Source: Gillisia limnaea DSM 15749 (GTDB lineage: Bacteria > Bacteroidota > Bacteroidia > Flavobacteriales > Flavobacteriaceae). Taken from it: DNA of 64,000 nucleotides. Both the position numbers and the translations under genes were made by a program. How positions within the stretch are numbered: position 1 is the first letter of the stretch; each line of letters starts with the position of its first letter. Positions 1-9,819 of this stretch are shown one piece after another. The stretch spans positions 367,476 to 431,475 of the forward strand of contig NZ_JH594606.1 of assembly GCF_000243235.1 (NCBI RefSeq). Reading direction: 5' to 3'. The notes beneath the pieces were generated by a model. It saw nothing but the letters and a program-made list of their open reading frames with translations, was not told where the DNA came from and did no database searches.

Positions 1-202
1 GGTAATACTTAACATTATAAAATAATCTTTTAAAAATTTTAAACACTTAATTTATTATACAAAATAAAAACAGAGTTGCTGAGTATATCTGACCATAAGG
101 AGTAATATATACTGCTAAAAAAAATAATTTTTCAATATTAGTTTACCTTGGTTATAGTAAAATAGAATTGGTTTAAAAAAACCTATAATATAGGGAATTA
201 AG

Positions 203-1144
203 TTAGCTCGAAATTTCTATATTTTTATAATTAGAATGCAGTTTTGTTCGTGCCTTAGGAGTAATGAAGGGGCAGGAATTTATTAATTTTGGAATGTCAA
301 GATTAATTGGTTTAAAGGTTGCCTTAGCAATAATTTGATCTAAATTGGTATTTATGTTAATATGCTGACAACTATAATCATCAACATTTATGGATTCATA
401 GTAATCTTCAAATTTAAATCCAGCTCCTAAAACTTTATTGGAAAAAGAAATCCATTGGGTAGGTATACCATAGGCGTCTGACACAATTAGGCCATGAAGA
501 GAACTAGATAATATAATATCACAGTCTAAAATTTCATCGATGAAATTTTTCCAATCCAAACCGCACATAATATCAATAACGGTTAAATCCTTATTTTGTT
601 TCTGAACCTTTTGAATCCAGTCATGGTTTTTATCAGCATAATGAGGAATAAGTCCAACTTTAAATTTTTTTGGTTTTTTATCAGGGAAATACATATAAGG
701 TAATAGTAGAGCCGGATCTCCCAATGCTATTCCCAAAGTGTCATAACCTTCCTTCTCAAGTATTTTAAGAGTCAATGGTCCTCTAACCGCTAAAATCTCC
801 AGTTTATCACTCTTTAAGGTAGAGTTTTCAGCTATAAATCCCGCACCCCAAATTACAGAGGGTTTCTTTACCCATTGCAAAATACTTCCGATAACAATGT
901 ATATTTTATCACCCTTTTTAACATTCAAAAAGTCAGCATGTATTATTTTCTTTTCAGATAAAAATTCAATTAAAATAGTATTCAATGCGTCTCCAAAATT
1001 TTTAGACCATCCACCTCCACCGGCCAATATATAGCCCCCATTTATTGAATTATACTTGTACTTTTCTAATACAGATACTGGAAAAGTTATTATTTTGTTT
1101 TTGATTTTTCTAAATCGAAACTTCAAACTTTTAGCTATATTCAT
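203..1144 (-). CDS. Polysaccharide pyruvyl transferase family protein
   Basis: Likely adds a ketal pyruvate to a sugar of the surface glycan, in the cytoplasm. The 313-residue protein has the family layout: a Gly-rich N-terminal segment GGGGWSKNFGDALN (around residue 42), a central VIWGAGF, the motif AVRGPLTLKIL near residue 118, GDPALLLPY, and a C-terminal SSSLHGLIVSDAYGIPTQWI that is typical of pyruvyl transferases. Its ATG overlaps the stop of the upstream glycosyltransferase gene (ATGA), so the two were translationally coupled. The acceptor sugar cannot be told. It is the last minus-strand gene before 200 bases of AT-rich DNA in which I see no gene. Confidence 0.85.
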   Translation of the reverse strand: MNIAKSLKFRFRKIKNKIITFPVSVLEKYKYNSINGGYILAGGGGWSKNFGDALNTILIEFLSEKKIIHADFLNVKKGDKIYIVIGSILQWVKKPSVIWGAGFIAENSTLKSDKLEILAVRGPLTLKILEKEGYDTLGIALGDPALLLPYMYFPDKKPKKFKVGLIPHYADKNHDWIQKVQKQNKDLTVIDIMCGLDWKNFIDEILDCDIILSSSLHGLIVSDAYGIPTQWISFSNKVLGAGFKFEDYYESINVDDYSCQHININTNLDQIIAKATFKPINLDIPKLINSCPFITPKARTKLHSNYKNIEISS

Positions 1145-2273
1145 AGAACCTTATTGTTAAACTCATTAATCAAATTATTTGCTCTTTGTTTCCAGGTATA
1201 ATTTTTTAAGAAATCATGGTATGCATTAGATGAAATCTTATCACTTAGTATTTCGTTATTCATTAAAACATTAATAGCATCCTCCCATTCAGAAATTTTA
1301 TCAGGATCACACAAAATAGCATTTTCACCATTTATTAATATTTCCTTCAAAATTGGAATGTCTGAAGTTATTAATGCTCTTTGTGAAGACATGTATTCGA
1401 AAATCTTTAGTGGTGACATCCAGAGTGCAATGTTATTAGATGATTTCTCATCCTTTACATGAACAGAAGATTGATAAGGAGCTATAAGAACGTCAAAGGA
1501 CTTAATATATTGTGGGGTTTTGGCGTGCGGAATAAAACCATGAAAATGAATATTTTTTTGTCCTTCATTTATTTCTCTCTTCCAATGTAAAATATCCTTT
1601 TCTTTTCCTCCTACTATATGGAAGTCAACATTTGGCATTCTGGAAGATAATGGAATGATAATTTCCATACCTTTTCCCTTATACAGACTGCCAACATATC
1701 CTACATTAAAATCTCCAATTAGGTTCGTTACTGGTTTAACCTCATGAGGAAATTCATCAGCTCCATCAGGTGCTACGATAATTTTTTCCTCACTAATATC
1801 ATGTGAATCAATCAAATACCTTTTTAGTGCATGGGAGATTACAACCCACTTTTGAACTTTATTTAATTTAAGTATTATTAGAAATATTTTCTTCAAAAAT
1901 TTACTTTTAGAATCAAATGGTTCGTGAATTTCAAAAAAAAATTTTTATTCAATAAAGATAACCAGAGAGCAGGATATATCGCTCTTGTATAATAAAAATC
2001 AAATTTATTTTTGATTAGAAATGGCAATAGAATATTATATACTCTCCCGGAACCTTTAAATTTATTTTTAGGAAAAATATTAATATTAAATTTATTTTTT
2101 ACATCATAAAACTCATTTAAGCTCTGCATATTACAAATAGAAGCATTTGTATTTTTAGCTAATAAAGTAACGTCATGATTGTAACTAGCAAAAGCATTGC
2201 ACATTTTCATTACATGTATGCTATTGGCAGATCTTGACGGTAGAGTAGAATCTGAAATATAAAGTATTTTCAT
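1141..2273 (-). pseudogene. GT4-family glycosyltransferase split by a one-base frameshift
   Basis: Two minus-strand reading frames, 1893-2273 (126 residues) and 1141-1896 (251 residues), together make one GT-B/GT4 glycosyltransferase of about 378 residues. The first part starts MKILYISDSTLPSRSANSIH, the usual N-terminal Rossmann strand and donor-side loop; the second has GYVGSLYKGKG, SSNNIALWMSPLKIFEYMSS and a C-terminal GT4 tail. The frames join if the T tract (A run 1933-1941 on the plus strand) has 10 instead of 9 bases: the protein then reads NFFFEIHEPFDSKSK across the break, a normal GT4 sequence. It is either a real slip mutation, a phase-variable tract, or a sequencing error. It couples to the pyruvyl transferase downstream. 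Confidence 0.8.
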
Positions 2274-2295
2274 AAAAAATATATACTATAAAACT

Positions 2296-3729
2296 TTAGT
2301 TCTTGATATTAAGAAACTTTAAAAGCTTATACTTAAATGTAAAATATAATGGTAATTTATTTAATAAAACATTTTTGAAATATGTCTTTTTATCTGGAGT
2401 GTTATAGTAATATTTAGTTTTAGTTCCACCCCTTAATATATAATAACCAAATTTACGGGAATTATCTTTTTCTAAGGGAGCTAAATTTGATTCAATAAGA
2501 TTCGGTATTTCATCTATTGAGTTAGGCACGTACGCAACATCACTGTAGTAATAAAAACATTTCCCTAATAAAATAACTGGTTTCCCCCAATATGAGGCTT
2601 CCAGTCCAGCTGTACTCCCAAAACTAATTACTGTATCAGCAACATTCATCAGTTCATAAGTATCAACATCGTCTTCTGGTTTGATTAGAATAATAGACTC
2701 ATATTTACCTTCTAGTTCGTATAACGGAATCAAAAAGTCTTTTATTAAACCTTTTAGATTTGGATGCATTCTAATAATTAACTGATAGTTATTTTTAGTT
2801 TCAAAATACTTCACTAGATATAAAATACCTTCCAATTGATCTCTAAAAAAGGGATTATCAAATTGTTTACCCACCGCAGCAAACTCATCATCAGAACTAT
2901 TATATAAAACAAAAGTCTTTTTATTAGGATCATATAATTTTGGCAATTTGCCTTGAGTTTGATCCAAAGTGTAAGCTTTATCTGATACAACAATTCCCTC
3001 TTTTCTTTTTATAAAGAATTCATCGGAAACCCTTCGCTTTTCTTTAATATCGTTATTATTATCCCACTCATTATCAATTAACTTTTTTTTATTTAAAATG
3101 TCATGAGGTAAGAAATTTCCAAATATTTCTGCATAACCTCCAGATCTAAAATTTTCGAATACTTCCACTTCAATATTTTCAGCTCTACCAGCTGCTAAAG
3201 CTGCACGATAATATTCCCACCTACCATTTAAAACAAATATTTTATCAATACTATTTGTATTAATAAATCTTCGAATAGAAAGATAATTTAATATTGAATT
3301 ATAAGCAAGTTCTTTTAATAATTTTTGATCCTCCTTTGATTTAAATTCCCTTTCTCTCGTCTTAGAAATATAAGAAGATGAAACCGCTTCACCTACACTA
3401 AAATTTTCAAATAAAATTTCTTTATCCAAATAACTTAAACTATCAATAAATTTCTGCGCCGTCACATGATCTTCTTCAGTAATTATTTGTGACAGGGATT
3501 TTCGATTATAATTACCATCAATCAAATTTAGACCCTTGTTTTCACGAAATTTACATATTTCACACATGTATTTCAACTTAAAAGGATTAAATCCACATGA
3601 ATCAAATGAACCGTAGCAGTCAATAAAAGATACTGAATTTCCAGCATCGATGTTTTTTTGTAAAACTTCCAGATTGAGACCCAAAAAGTGTGATGATTGA
3701 TGAAAACTTGAGAATATTAAAACATTCAT
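2296..3729 (-). CDS. Capsule/surface-carbohydrate biosynthesis protein, GT-B-like
   Basis: A 477-residue protein with the look of capsule biosynthesis glycosyltransferases of the GT-B fold (KpsC/KpsS- or CDP-glycerol-transferase-like). The N-terminal part has a CxxC-type cluster (MCEICKFR near residue 56). The C-terminal half has IIRMHPNLKG followed by VADTVISFGSTAGLEASYWGKPVILLG, the donor-binding segment shared by these families. No signal peptide is visible. It sits upstream of the broken GT4 gene with a 22-base gap. The substrate is unknown; since legionaminic acid genes lie upstream, transfer of a nonulosonic acid is possible but is only an inference. Confidence 0.6.
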   Translation of the reverse strand: MNVLIFSSFHQSSHFLGLNLEVLQKNIDAGNSVSFIDCYGSFDSCGFNPFKLKYMCEICKFRENKGLNLIDGNYNRKSLSQIITEEDHVTAQKFIDSLSYLDKEILFENFSVGEAVSSSYISKTREREFKSKEDQKLLKELAYNSILNYLSIRRFINTNSIDKIFVLNGRWEYYRAALAAGRAENIEVEVFENFRSGGYAEIFGNFLPHDILNKKKLIDNEWDNNNDIKEKRRVSDEFFIKRKEGIVVSDKAYTLDQTQGKLPKLYDPNKKTFVLYNSSDDEFAAVGKQFDNPFFRDQLEGILYLVKYFETKNNYQLIIRMHPNLKGLIKDFLIPLYELEGKYESIILIKPEDDVDTYELMNVADTVISFGSTAGLEASYWGKPVILLGKCFYYYSDVAYVPNSIDEIPNLIESNLAPLEKDNSRKFGYYILRGGTKTKYYYNTPDKKTYFKNVLLNKLPLYFTFKYKLLKFLNIKN

Positions 3730-3968
3730 AATAAAAAAATTTGAGCAGAAAATTGATTAATATTAAAATATTTTAATTTTAAAGAAAAATTTTGAGATAC
3801 TTATTTACAATTTATGTTATCCCAAAAACCCCTTTTAATGATTTTTAAATTATTGAGAGCAAAATCCCTGGAGTAAATTGAAGAAAATTGAATTCTAATA
3901 ATGTTCTTTACATTTAGAAATATTTAACCTCCATAATGTTTCCGCTTTTTTAATATTTAAAACATATA

Positions 3969-5759
3969 TTAAAACTCTTGCAATTTGATCATTCTGACGA
4001 AAGTTGGAGAGGTTTTTAAAAGTTCTTCAAAAGTTCCAAAAGCTTCAATTTTACCATTTTTGAGTAAAATAATTTTATCCGCATTTTTTATAGTTGATAA
4101 CCTATGGGCTATCATTAAAATGGTATATCTGCCTTTTAATAAATCAATATTAGATTGTATTGCTGCTTCTGTTTCACCGTCTAAAGCTGACGTGGCTTCA
4201 TCCATAAACAAAAAATCTACATCCTTATATAGTTCTCTGGCTATCGAAAGTCTTTGTTTTTGCCCTCCACTAATATTAATTCCATTATTTCCGAGATACT
4301 CATCTTCTTTATCATCAAGAGAATTAACAAATTCTGATAGAGATGCTTTTCTAATTGCTTCATGAAATTTTTGAAGGTTATCAGAGGACTTTTCAGACCA
4401 AAAAGTAACGTTATTGAAAATGGTATCATTAAAAATGGGTGCTTCCTGGGCTATATATCCAATTCTTTTACGATACGAATTAATATCCAATTCCGATATA
4501 TCAATGCCATCAATTAATAATTGACCATTTGATGGAATTAATAAACCAGAAAGTATATTCATCAAAGTAGATTTTCCCGATCCACTTTCTCCAATTATTG
4601 CAATTGTTTCATTTTTACTAATATTCAAATCTATACCATCAATTACGGTGGTGTTATTATATTTAAAATAAATATTTTCAAGGGAAATTTTATTTTCAAA
4701 AGTCTCGAATTTTACAATGCCATTTTTTTCTTTATTATTTCTTAACTCACTTGTGAATTCTGTCATATTTTCCATCGAACCAGAAACGCTTAAAAATTTA
4801 TTCCAATTTTCTTGCATGGCCATAAGAAAAGTTAGTGCACGATAAAGAAAGATCAAACTTAAAATTATCAAACCTATATCTGCATTATAATAGTTCACCT
4901 GAAATAATATAGCAATTACAACAACAAGTATTGTTAAAGGTTCTCTTAAAGCCATAAGTGTTGCATCAACTACACCTAAATTGCGTTGAATTTCTTCTAA
5001 CTGGTTGATATTATTTTTTAATTTATTACCATAAAAATAATTTAAACCTGAAGCTTTTAGATACTTAAAATTTGCTACATGTTGTATCAACAAACTTTGA
5101 AAATTATGAGCTCTATTTGTATATTTTCTAGAAAGCATTTTGGTTTTACGAAATAACCATTTAAAAATAAAATTGGTCAGGACGCCACCAACTGCAACGA
5201 TAAGTGCAAATTCAGTATTGGAAGCAAACGCAAAACTAACATAAACCAAAACTAATACCCCGTACTCAATAGATTTAAAATAACTTCCGTAGGCCATGGC
5301 AACCCTGTTAACCTCTGCACTAAAGGTGTTTTGAATTTTTCCGGCATCAGATTTAACAAACTCACTAAAACTATAAGAATTTAATAATTGAATATTAGTT
5401 AATCTAATTTCCCTAATAAAAAGTTGCTGGTACTTCACCCTCATGATTCCTTCTATAAAAGTTATTACACCTTTCAAACAAAAAAAAGATAAAATAATCA
5501 ACAAAGCAGTAGTAATAGTTAAAGAAATACCGATTTTTTCCAAAAATTCCGGAAGAAAACTGAGATTTCCCATCTCGCTACTTTCACTGACATTCTGCGA
5601 TGAGCTTGACAATTTTAACAATGGAATAAACATCGCAAGACCAAATCCATCCAGAACACCCTTTATAAAACTTAGAGAAAAGGATACAAATATTCTGTAA
5701 CGTAAATATCTATAGAAGTAAAGAAAATAATTAAAGTAATTTTTTAATATCTTTTTCAT
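3969..5759 (-). CDS. ABC exporter (MsbA/PglK-like), fused permease and ATPase
   Basis: A 596-residue half-transporter, probably moving a lipid-linked glycan across the inner membrane. Residues 1 to about 320 hold about six membrane segments; the ATPase domain follows. Walker A GESGSGKST lies near residue 390, the signature NISGGQKQR near 497, Walker B FLFMDEATSALD near 518 and the H-loop IAHRLSTIK near 548, so it should be active. Length and order match the MsbA/PglK family. A 240-base gap separates it from the downstream capsule gene. A second flippase (Wzx type) occurs at 33899-35335, so two lipid-linked glycans may be made here. Confidence 0.88.
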   Translation of the reverse strand: MKKILKNYFNYFLYFYRYLRYRIFVSFSLSFIKGVLDGFGLAMFIPLLKLSSSSQNVSESSEMGNLSFLPEFLEKIGISLTITTALLIILSFFCLKGVITFIEGIMRVKYQQLFIREIRLTNIQLLNSYSFSEFVKSDAGKIQNTFSAEVNRVAMAYGSYFKSIEYGVLVLVYVSFAFASNTEFALIVAVGGVLTNFIFKWLFRKTKMLSRKYTNRAHNFQSLLIQHVANFKYLKASGLNYFYGNKLKNNINQLEEIQRNLGVVDATLMALREPLTILVVVIAILFQVNYYNADIGLIILSLIFLYRALTFLMAMQENWNKFLSVSGSMENMTEFTSELRNNKEKNGIVKFETFENKISLENIYFKYNNTTVIDGIDLNISKNETIAIIGESGSGKSTLMNILSGLLIPSNGQLLIDGIDISELDINSYRKRIGYIAQEAPIFNDTIFNNVTFWSEKSSDNLQKFHEAIRKASLSEFVNSLDDKEDEYLGNNGINISGGQKQRLSIARELYKDVDFLFMDEATSALDGETEAAIQSNIDLLKGRYTILMIAHRLSTIKNADKIILLKNGKIEAFGTFEELLKTSPTFVRMIKLQEF

Positions 5760-5800
5760 TAATGAATTTGATGAATATACCGTAATAAAAATATGCGCGC

Positions 5801-5808
5801 CAAAGGTA
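5801..5808 (-). promoter_or_regulatory. Putative -7 promoter element of the ABC exporter gene
   Basis: On the minus strand this reads TACCTTTG, a full match to the Bacteroidota -7 consensus TAnnTTTG, 42 bases before the ATG at 5759. I do not see a good -33 TTTG at the right spacing. It would start a transcript separate from the legionaminic acid genes upstream. Confidence 0.5.
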
Positions 5809-5908
5809 GATTTACTAAAATAACCAGAAGCTTTTTTTCTTAGTTTAACAAAAAATTAATGGATTAGATAAACTAAATTATTTGCCATTTAGCAAATAGA
5901 ATTAAAAT

Positions 5909-6592
5909 TTAAGAGTTCATTGATTTCATTATGGACTCGGCTATAATCCAATCCAACTTAGAATCTATATCATGAGATGAATATTCATCCATTACATATT
6001 TCACTATTTTAGTAAATTGACTTATTGGTTTTGACTTTAAAGACTCAGTATTTAAAACATAGATAGCACCGTTTAATTCCCAAACTTTTGGACAATCTTG
6101 TCTTCTTTCAAAATTTGCTTTTTTCGAATTCTCTAAATACCCTTGTTCATTTTCTTCACGCAAAACGTAATAGGGATTGGCAGCGGTCTCTTTAACAGAT
6201 ACTACCATATCCATTGAATCGTTATACAGATTAAGTGCTTCGGTGATATTTTTAGCATTTCTAAATGGAGAGGTAGGCTGAAGTAAAACCATCGTCTTTG
6301 GTTTTTTGCCATAACTATCTTCAAAAAAATTTAATGCATGAAGAAGTACTTCATAGGATCCTGCTTCATCTGTAGCAAGCTCCGGAGGCCTTTTAAAAGG
6401 AACTCTTAATCCTAAATTTTCTACTGTATTTTTAATTTCAATACTATCTGTACTTACCAGGATTTGATCATCTTCAAAAATTTCCCTTGCCGCCTCTATA
6501 GTATATTGAATTAAAGGTTTTCCCCCAAGTTCTTTAATATTCTTTCCGGGAACACCTTTAGATCCTCCCCTTGCGGGTATTACAACTATCAT
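5909..6592 (-). CDS. legF: CMP-legionaminic acid synthetase (acylneuraminate cytidylyltransferase)
   Basis: Activates the finished nonulosonic acid with CTP. The 227-residue protein has the cytidylyltransferase signature IPARGGSKGVPGKN at residues 5-18, then KPLIQYTIEAA, VLLQPTSPFR and a C-terminal WELNGAIYV, all usual in NeuA/LegF. Length is normal for the single-domain enzymes. Its start overlaps the stop of the PtmE-like gene by one base (TAATG), which shows operon coupling. The enzyme alone could serve sialic, legionaminic or pseudaminic acid; the company of LegB, LegC, LegG and PtmE points to legionaminic acid. Confidence 0.85.
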   Translation of the reverse strand: MIVVIPARGGSKGVPGKNIKELGGKPLIQYTIEAAREIFEDDQILVSTDSIEIKNTVENLGLRVPFKRPPELATDEAGSYEVLLHALNFFEDSYGKKPKTMVLLQPTSPFRNAKNITEALNLYNDSMDMVVSVKETAANPYYVLREENEQGYLENSKKANFERRQDCPKVWELNGAIYVLNTESLKSKPISQFTKIVKYVMDEYSSHDIDSKLDWIIAESIMKSMNS

Positions 6593-7635
6593 TAATTTAA
6601 ATGTTTTACAAATTCCTGAGCCTGCTTATAATCAGTTGGACTGCCTATATCAATCCAAAAACCAACTATTGGATTATGAACCAATTTCCCCCCTTCCTTT
6701 ACAAGTTTATCCATTAAATCTGTTATGTCGTAAAATTTATTTTTTGGAATCATACCAATAAGAGGCTTTGAAAGAATATAAATTCCTGCATTCGAATGGT
6801 AAACGTAGGAAGGCTTTTCTTTGAAATTAACTACTTGATGATCGTTGGTCTCAAAGACTGCGAATGGCACATCCACTTTATACTCGGTAGAAGCAACTGT
6901 CATATCCGCCCCTGTTTTAATTAGTTCCAGATACATATCCTCAAAATCCACATTCGTAAATAGATCACTATTCATTAATAAAACATGTTCAGATTTAAAT
7001 TCTTTAACTAAAGCCAATGCTCCGGCAGTACCTAAAAATTCTTTTTCCCAGATATATTCAATACTAATACCTTTACTGCTACCATCTCCAAAATACTTCT
7101 CAATTTGCTCACCTAAATATTTTACTGATATATATATTTTTTTTATTCCAAAAGCTATTAGCCTATCTATATTATGCTCAATTATTGGCTTATCACCTAA
7201 TGGTAGCATTGGCTTAGGAACTGTATCAGTTAATGGACTCAAGCGTTTACCTCGCCCCCCTGCCATAATCATACATTCCATAGGTAATTGAGATTTGGTT
7301 TTCTCTAAATCTATTATCCTAATTAATGTATTTTTTGAATCTAGAATTGGTAAAATCTTAATATCCTTTTTTCTATATGATCTTAAATCCAGGAATTCTT
7401 TAATATCTCTTTCGTATACAAAATTTCTATAACAAACATCTCCAACCTGTTTGGTAACATCTGCATTCTGAGCTAATGATCTTCTTATATCACCATCCGT
7501 TAATGATCCCAAAACTGAACCATCGTTATTTGTTACAAATAATATAAGACGGCTAACATCACGAATTTCATTTAATTTGCGAAGGGCATCAAGGATGGTT
7601 TTGTCTTTATGGATTTGTATATCTTGAGTTTTCAT
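6592..7635 (-). CDS. ptmE: CBS-domain nucleotidyltransferase, PtmE-like (GlcN-1-P guanylyltransferase)
   Basis: Residues 1 to about 115 form a pair of CBS motifs (DGSVLGSLTDGDIRRSLA and a second at about 60-110); residues 120-347 form a sugar-phosphate nucleotidyltransferase with MAGGRGKRLSPLTDTVPKP, LLMNSD and GFWIDIG. This two-domain form is known in legionaminic acid clusters, where PtmE makes GDP-glucosamine so that the whole route runs on GDP-linked sugars. It lies between legG and legF with 3-base and 1-base junctions. The partners PtmF and PtmA of the Campylobacter pathway are not in the window. The nucleotide used cannot be read from sequence alone. Confidence 0.82.
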   Translation of the reverse strand: MKTQDIQIHKDKTILDALRKLNEIRDVSRLILFVTNNDGSVLGSLTDGDIRRSLAQNADVTKQVGDVCYRNFVYERDIKEFLDLRSYRKKDIKILPILDSKNTLIRIIDLEKTKSQLPMECMIMAGGRGKRLSPLTDTVPKPMLPLGDKPIIEHNIDRLIAFGIKKIYISVKYLGEQIEKYFGDGSSKGISIEYIWEKEFLGTAGALALVKEFKSEHVLLMNSDLFTNVDFEDMYLELIKTGADMTVASTEYKVDVPFAVFETNDHQVVNFKEKPSYVYHSNAGIYILSKPLIGMIPKNKFYDITDLMDKLVKEGGKLVHNPIVGFWIDIGSPTDYKQAQEFVKHLN

Positions 7636-7638
7636 AAT

Positions 7639-8796
7639 TTAAAATTGAATATCGTGAAAGGCTTTTTTCAAGTCATTATCCGTTTGAAGTCGGAGAACAC
7701 TCATGATTTTCTCTGCAGTATTTCCAGATCCATAAAGCTGTTTCTGATTCTTGATTTTTTCCAAATAGGATGGATCTGTTGCTTTAGCAAAAGCTTGGGA
7801 TAAATCACTACTATTTGGTTCCGTTTGAATAACACTCTCAGATAAAATCCTGCCTTTCTGTCTGTCACCAATATTGATTGTTGGTATATTAAAAGAGGGG
7901 ACTTCACATATACCGCTCGAGGAATTCCCTAAAATCAAATCCATATATTTTAAAGCAGATAGATAACGCAATTGGCCTAAAGATTTAAAAGCAATAGATC
8001 TTTTCTTATTTTTATTAACAAACTCTTCAATCATTTGGTTAATCACCCTTCCATTCTTATCTGAATTAGCATGAGTAAAAATAAAATGAGTATCATGCAA
8101 CGAATTTAAAAAATCGAGGATAGCTTGGAATTGTCCTCTTGCTGATTGATTTTCTAAAGTGACGGGATGGAAAGTAATAAGAATGTTATTCTTACCTAAC
8201 TGAAAATCTATAGATTTTTCAAACTCTTCTTTGTTAAGCAATTCTAAATTATTAATAGAATCAAGTCCAATTCCACCTACGTTAAATACCCTGTCTGGAT
8301 GCTCCCCTAACTGAATTATTCTCTTTTTATATACTTCTGTAGAAGCAAAATGAAGAAAGCTCATTTTTGTTATTGCATGTCTGATACTTTCATCATAAGC
8401 ACCTTCAGTAGTTTCACCTCCATGTATATGGGCGATTGGTATATTTGCTACCATAGCTGTTGTCGCAGCAGCCAACATTTCGGTACGATCTCCTAAAATG
8501 ATAACTAAATCCGGAGATAATTCATTTAAAGCATCCGCAAATCCAATCATTGCCAAACCAATAGATTTGGTTATTCCCACAGCTGAATCTGATGAAAGTA
8601 GGCATTCTACTTTTTTATCAATTTTATAACCCTTTTTTTCTATTTCATCCACGGTATATCCAAATTCAGGAGAAAGATGCATCGCCGTTACAATAAGTTG
8701 TAATTGCATTTCCTTATCACTCTGAATTTTATCAATTAATGGACTCAATAATCCAAATTCAGCCCTTGTACCAGTAATTATAGCTATTTTTCTCAA
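7639..8796 (-). CDS. legG: GDP/UDP-N,N'-diacetylbacillosamine 2-epimerase (hydrolysing), NeuC family
   Basis: Removes the nucleotide while inverting C2 to give 2,4-diacetamido-2,4,6-trideoxymannose, the substrate of LegI. The 385-residue protein starts KIAIITGTRAEFGLLSPLI, the NeuC/WecB opening, has PIAHIHGGETTEGAYDE with its conserved His/Glu set near residue 120, and LGNSSSGICEVPSF near residue 292. Length is normal. Its ATG overlaps the stop of legI (ATGA). Assignment to LegG rather than sialic NeuC rests on the neighbours. Confidence 0.85.
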   Translation of the reverse strand: MRKIAIITGTRAEFGLLSPLIDKIQSDKEMQLQLIVTAMHLSPEFGYTVDEIEKKGYKIDKKVECLLSSDSAVGITKSIGLAMIGFADALNELSPDLVIILGDRTEMLAAATTAMVANIPIAHIHGGETTEGAYDESIRHAITKMSFLHFASTEVYKKRIIQLGEHPDRVFNVGGIGLDSINNLELLNKEEFEKSIDFQLGKNNILITFHPVTLENQSARGQFQAILDFLNSLHDTHFIFTHANSDKNGRVINQMIEEFVNKNKKRSIAFKSLGQLRYLSALKYMDLILGNSSSGICEVPSFNIPTINIGDRQKGRILSESVIQTEPNSSDLSQAFAKATDPSYLEKIKNQKQLYGSGNTAEKIMSVLRLQTDNDLKKAFHDIQF

Positions 8797-9809
8797 ATTT
8801 CCTCTATTATATCCTCTTCCATATATTCCTTATCCGCTACTTTCCCAATAACTTCATCCCATTTCATTGGGCTTATACCAATTCCCGGGCGTTTAATAGT
8901 TAGGTTTTCTTCTGAAAACACTTCACCTTTCTTAATGTTTTGAGAAGCAATAATACTTTTACGGGCAATAGATTTGTTTTTTGCTTCTGATGGAGAAGGC
9001 TCTTTTATTCCGGAACCTGAAATCGCCATTTCTATATTCCTAATAGAAGTTACCATTGCCTTTAATTCTTCCGGCTCTAAAGAAGCTTTGTGATCCGGTC
9101 CGGGCAAATTCCTGTCTAAAGTAAAATGTTTTTCAATCACTTTCGCTCCCAAAGCCACCGCGGCAATTGGAACTTCAATCCCCAAAGTATGGTCTGAATA
9201 ACCAATTTTTGTATTTAGCTGTTTTTGAATGTCGAACATCGCTTTTAAATTGACATCTTCCATTGGGGTAGGATACTCCGTATTGCAGTGCAAAATTGTA
9301 ATGTTTTCTTGTTTTGTGCCATTTTCTAATAACACCTTAAAAGCGGCTTTTATTTCATCCATATTGGCCATTCCTGTAGAGAGAATTATTTCAGGAAAAA
9401 GTTTCGAAATAGTACGCAAGTAAGGCAAATTAGTAATTTCTCCAGAAGGAATTTTAGCTAATTTTAGTCCTAAGGATTTTAAAAAAGCAAGACTTTCCAA
9501 ATCAAAACCGGTAGAAAGGAAGTTAATGTTTTTCGTTTTACAATAATTCATAAGATCTATATGATTATCTTCAGAAAGCTCTAACTTCTGAATCATTTCA
9601 TACTGAGAATCTTCATTTCCCGTATTAATATTTTGATATTGCGCTTTTTGAGCGGACTTAGTAACAATTTTATTAGTTTTAAATGTCTGAAATTTTACGT
9701 AATCTGCTCCAGACTCAGCAGCGGCGTCAATAAGCAATTTAGCCTTATTAATATCTCCATTATGATTTACGCCTGCTTCAGCAATTATCAATACTCTATC
9801 ACTTTTCAT
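8793..9809 (-). CDS. legI: N,N'-diacetyllegionaminate synthase (NeuB family)
   Basis: Condenses the 6-deoxy-diacetamido-mannose with phosphoenolpyruvate to form legionaminic acid. The 338-residue protein has the NeuB TIM barrel (EAGVNHNGDINKAK at 11-24, KFQTFKT, KIPSGEITNLPYL, LHCNTEYPTP, IGYSDHT, EKHFTLDR) and a C-terminal SAF/antifreeze-like domain from about residue 280 (ARKSIIASQNIKKGEVFSEE). All metal and substrate motifs are present. It lies 10 bases after legH and overlaps legG by four bases. Confidence 0.88.
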   Translation of the reverse strand: MKSDRVLIIAEAGVNHNGDINKAKLLIDAAAESGADYVKFQTFKTNKIVTKSAQKAQYQNINTGNEDSQYEMIQKLELSEDNHIDLMNYCKTKNINFLSTGFDLESLAFLKSLGLKLAKIPSGEITNLPYLRTISKLFPEIILSTGMANMDEIKAAFKVLLENGTKQENITILHCNTEYPTPMEDVNLKAMFDIQKQLNTKIGYSDHTLGIEVPIAAVALGAKVIEKHFTLDRNLPGPDHKASLEPEELKAMVTSIRNIEMAISGSGIKEPSPSEAKNKSIARKSIIASQNIKKGEVFSEENLTIKRPGIGISPMKWDEVIGKVADKEYMEEDIIEEI

Positions 9810-9819
9810 TCAGCTAAAT

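Noticed and set aside
1-202. A gene or gene end at the left edge
   Set aside because: Very AT-rich, with only a ~30-codon hydrophobic frame on the minus strand lacking a start; nothing can be supported.
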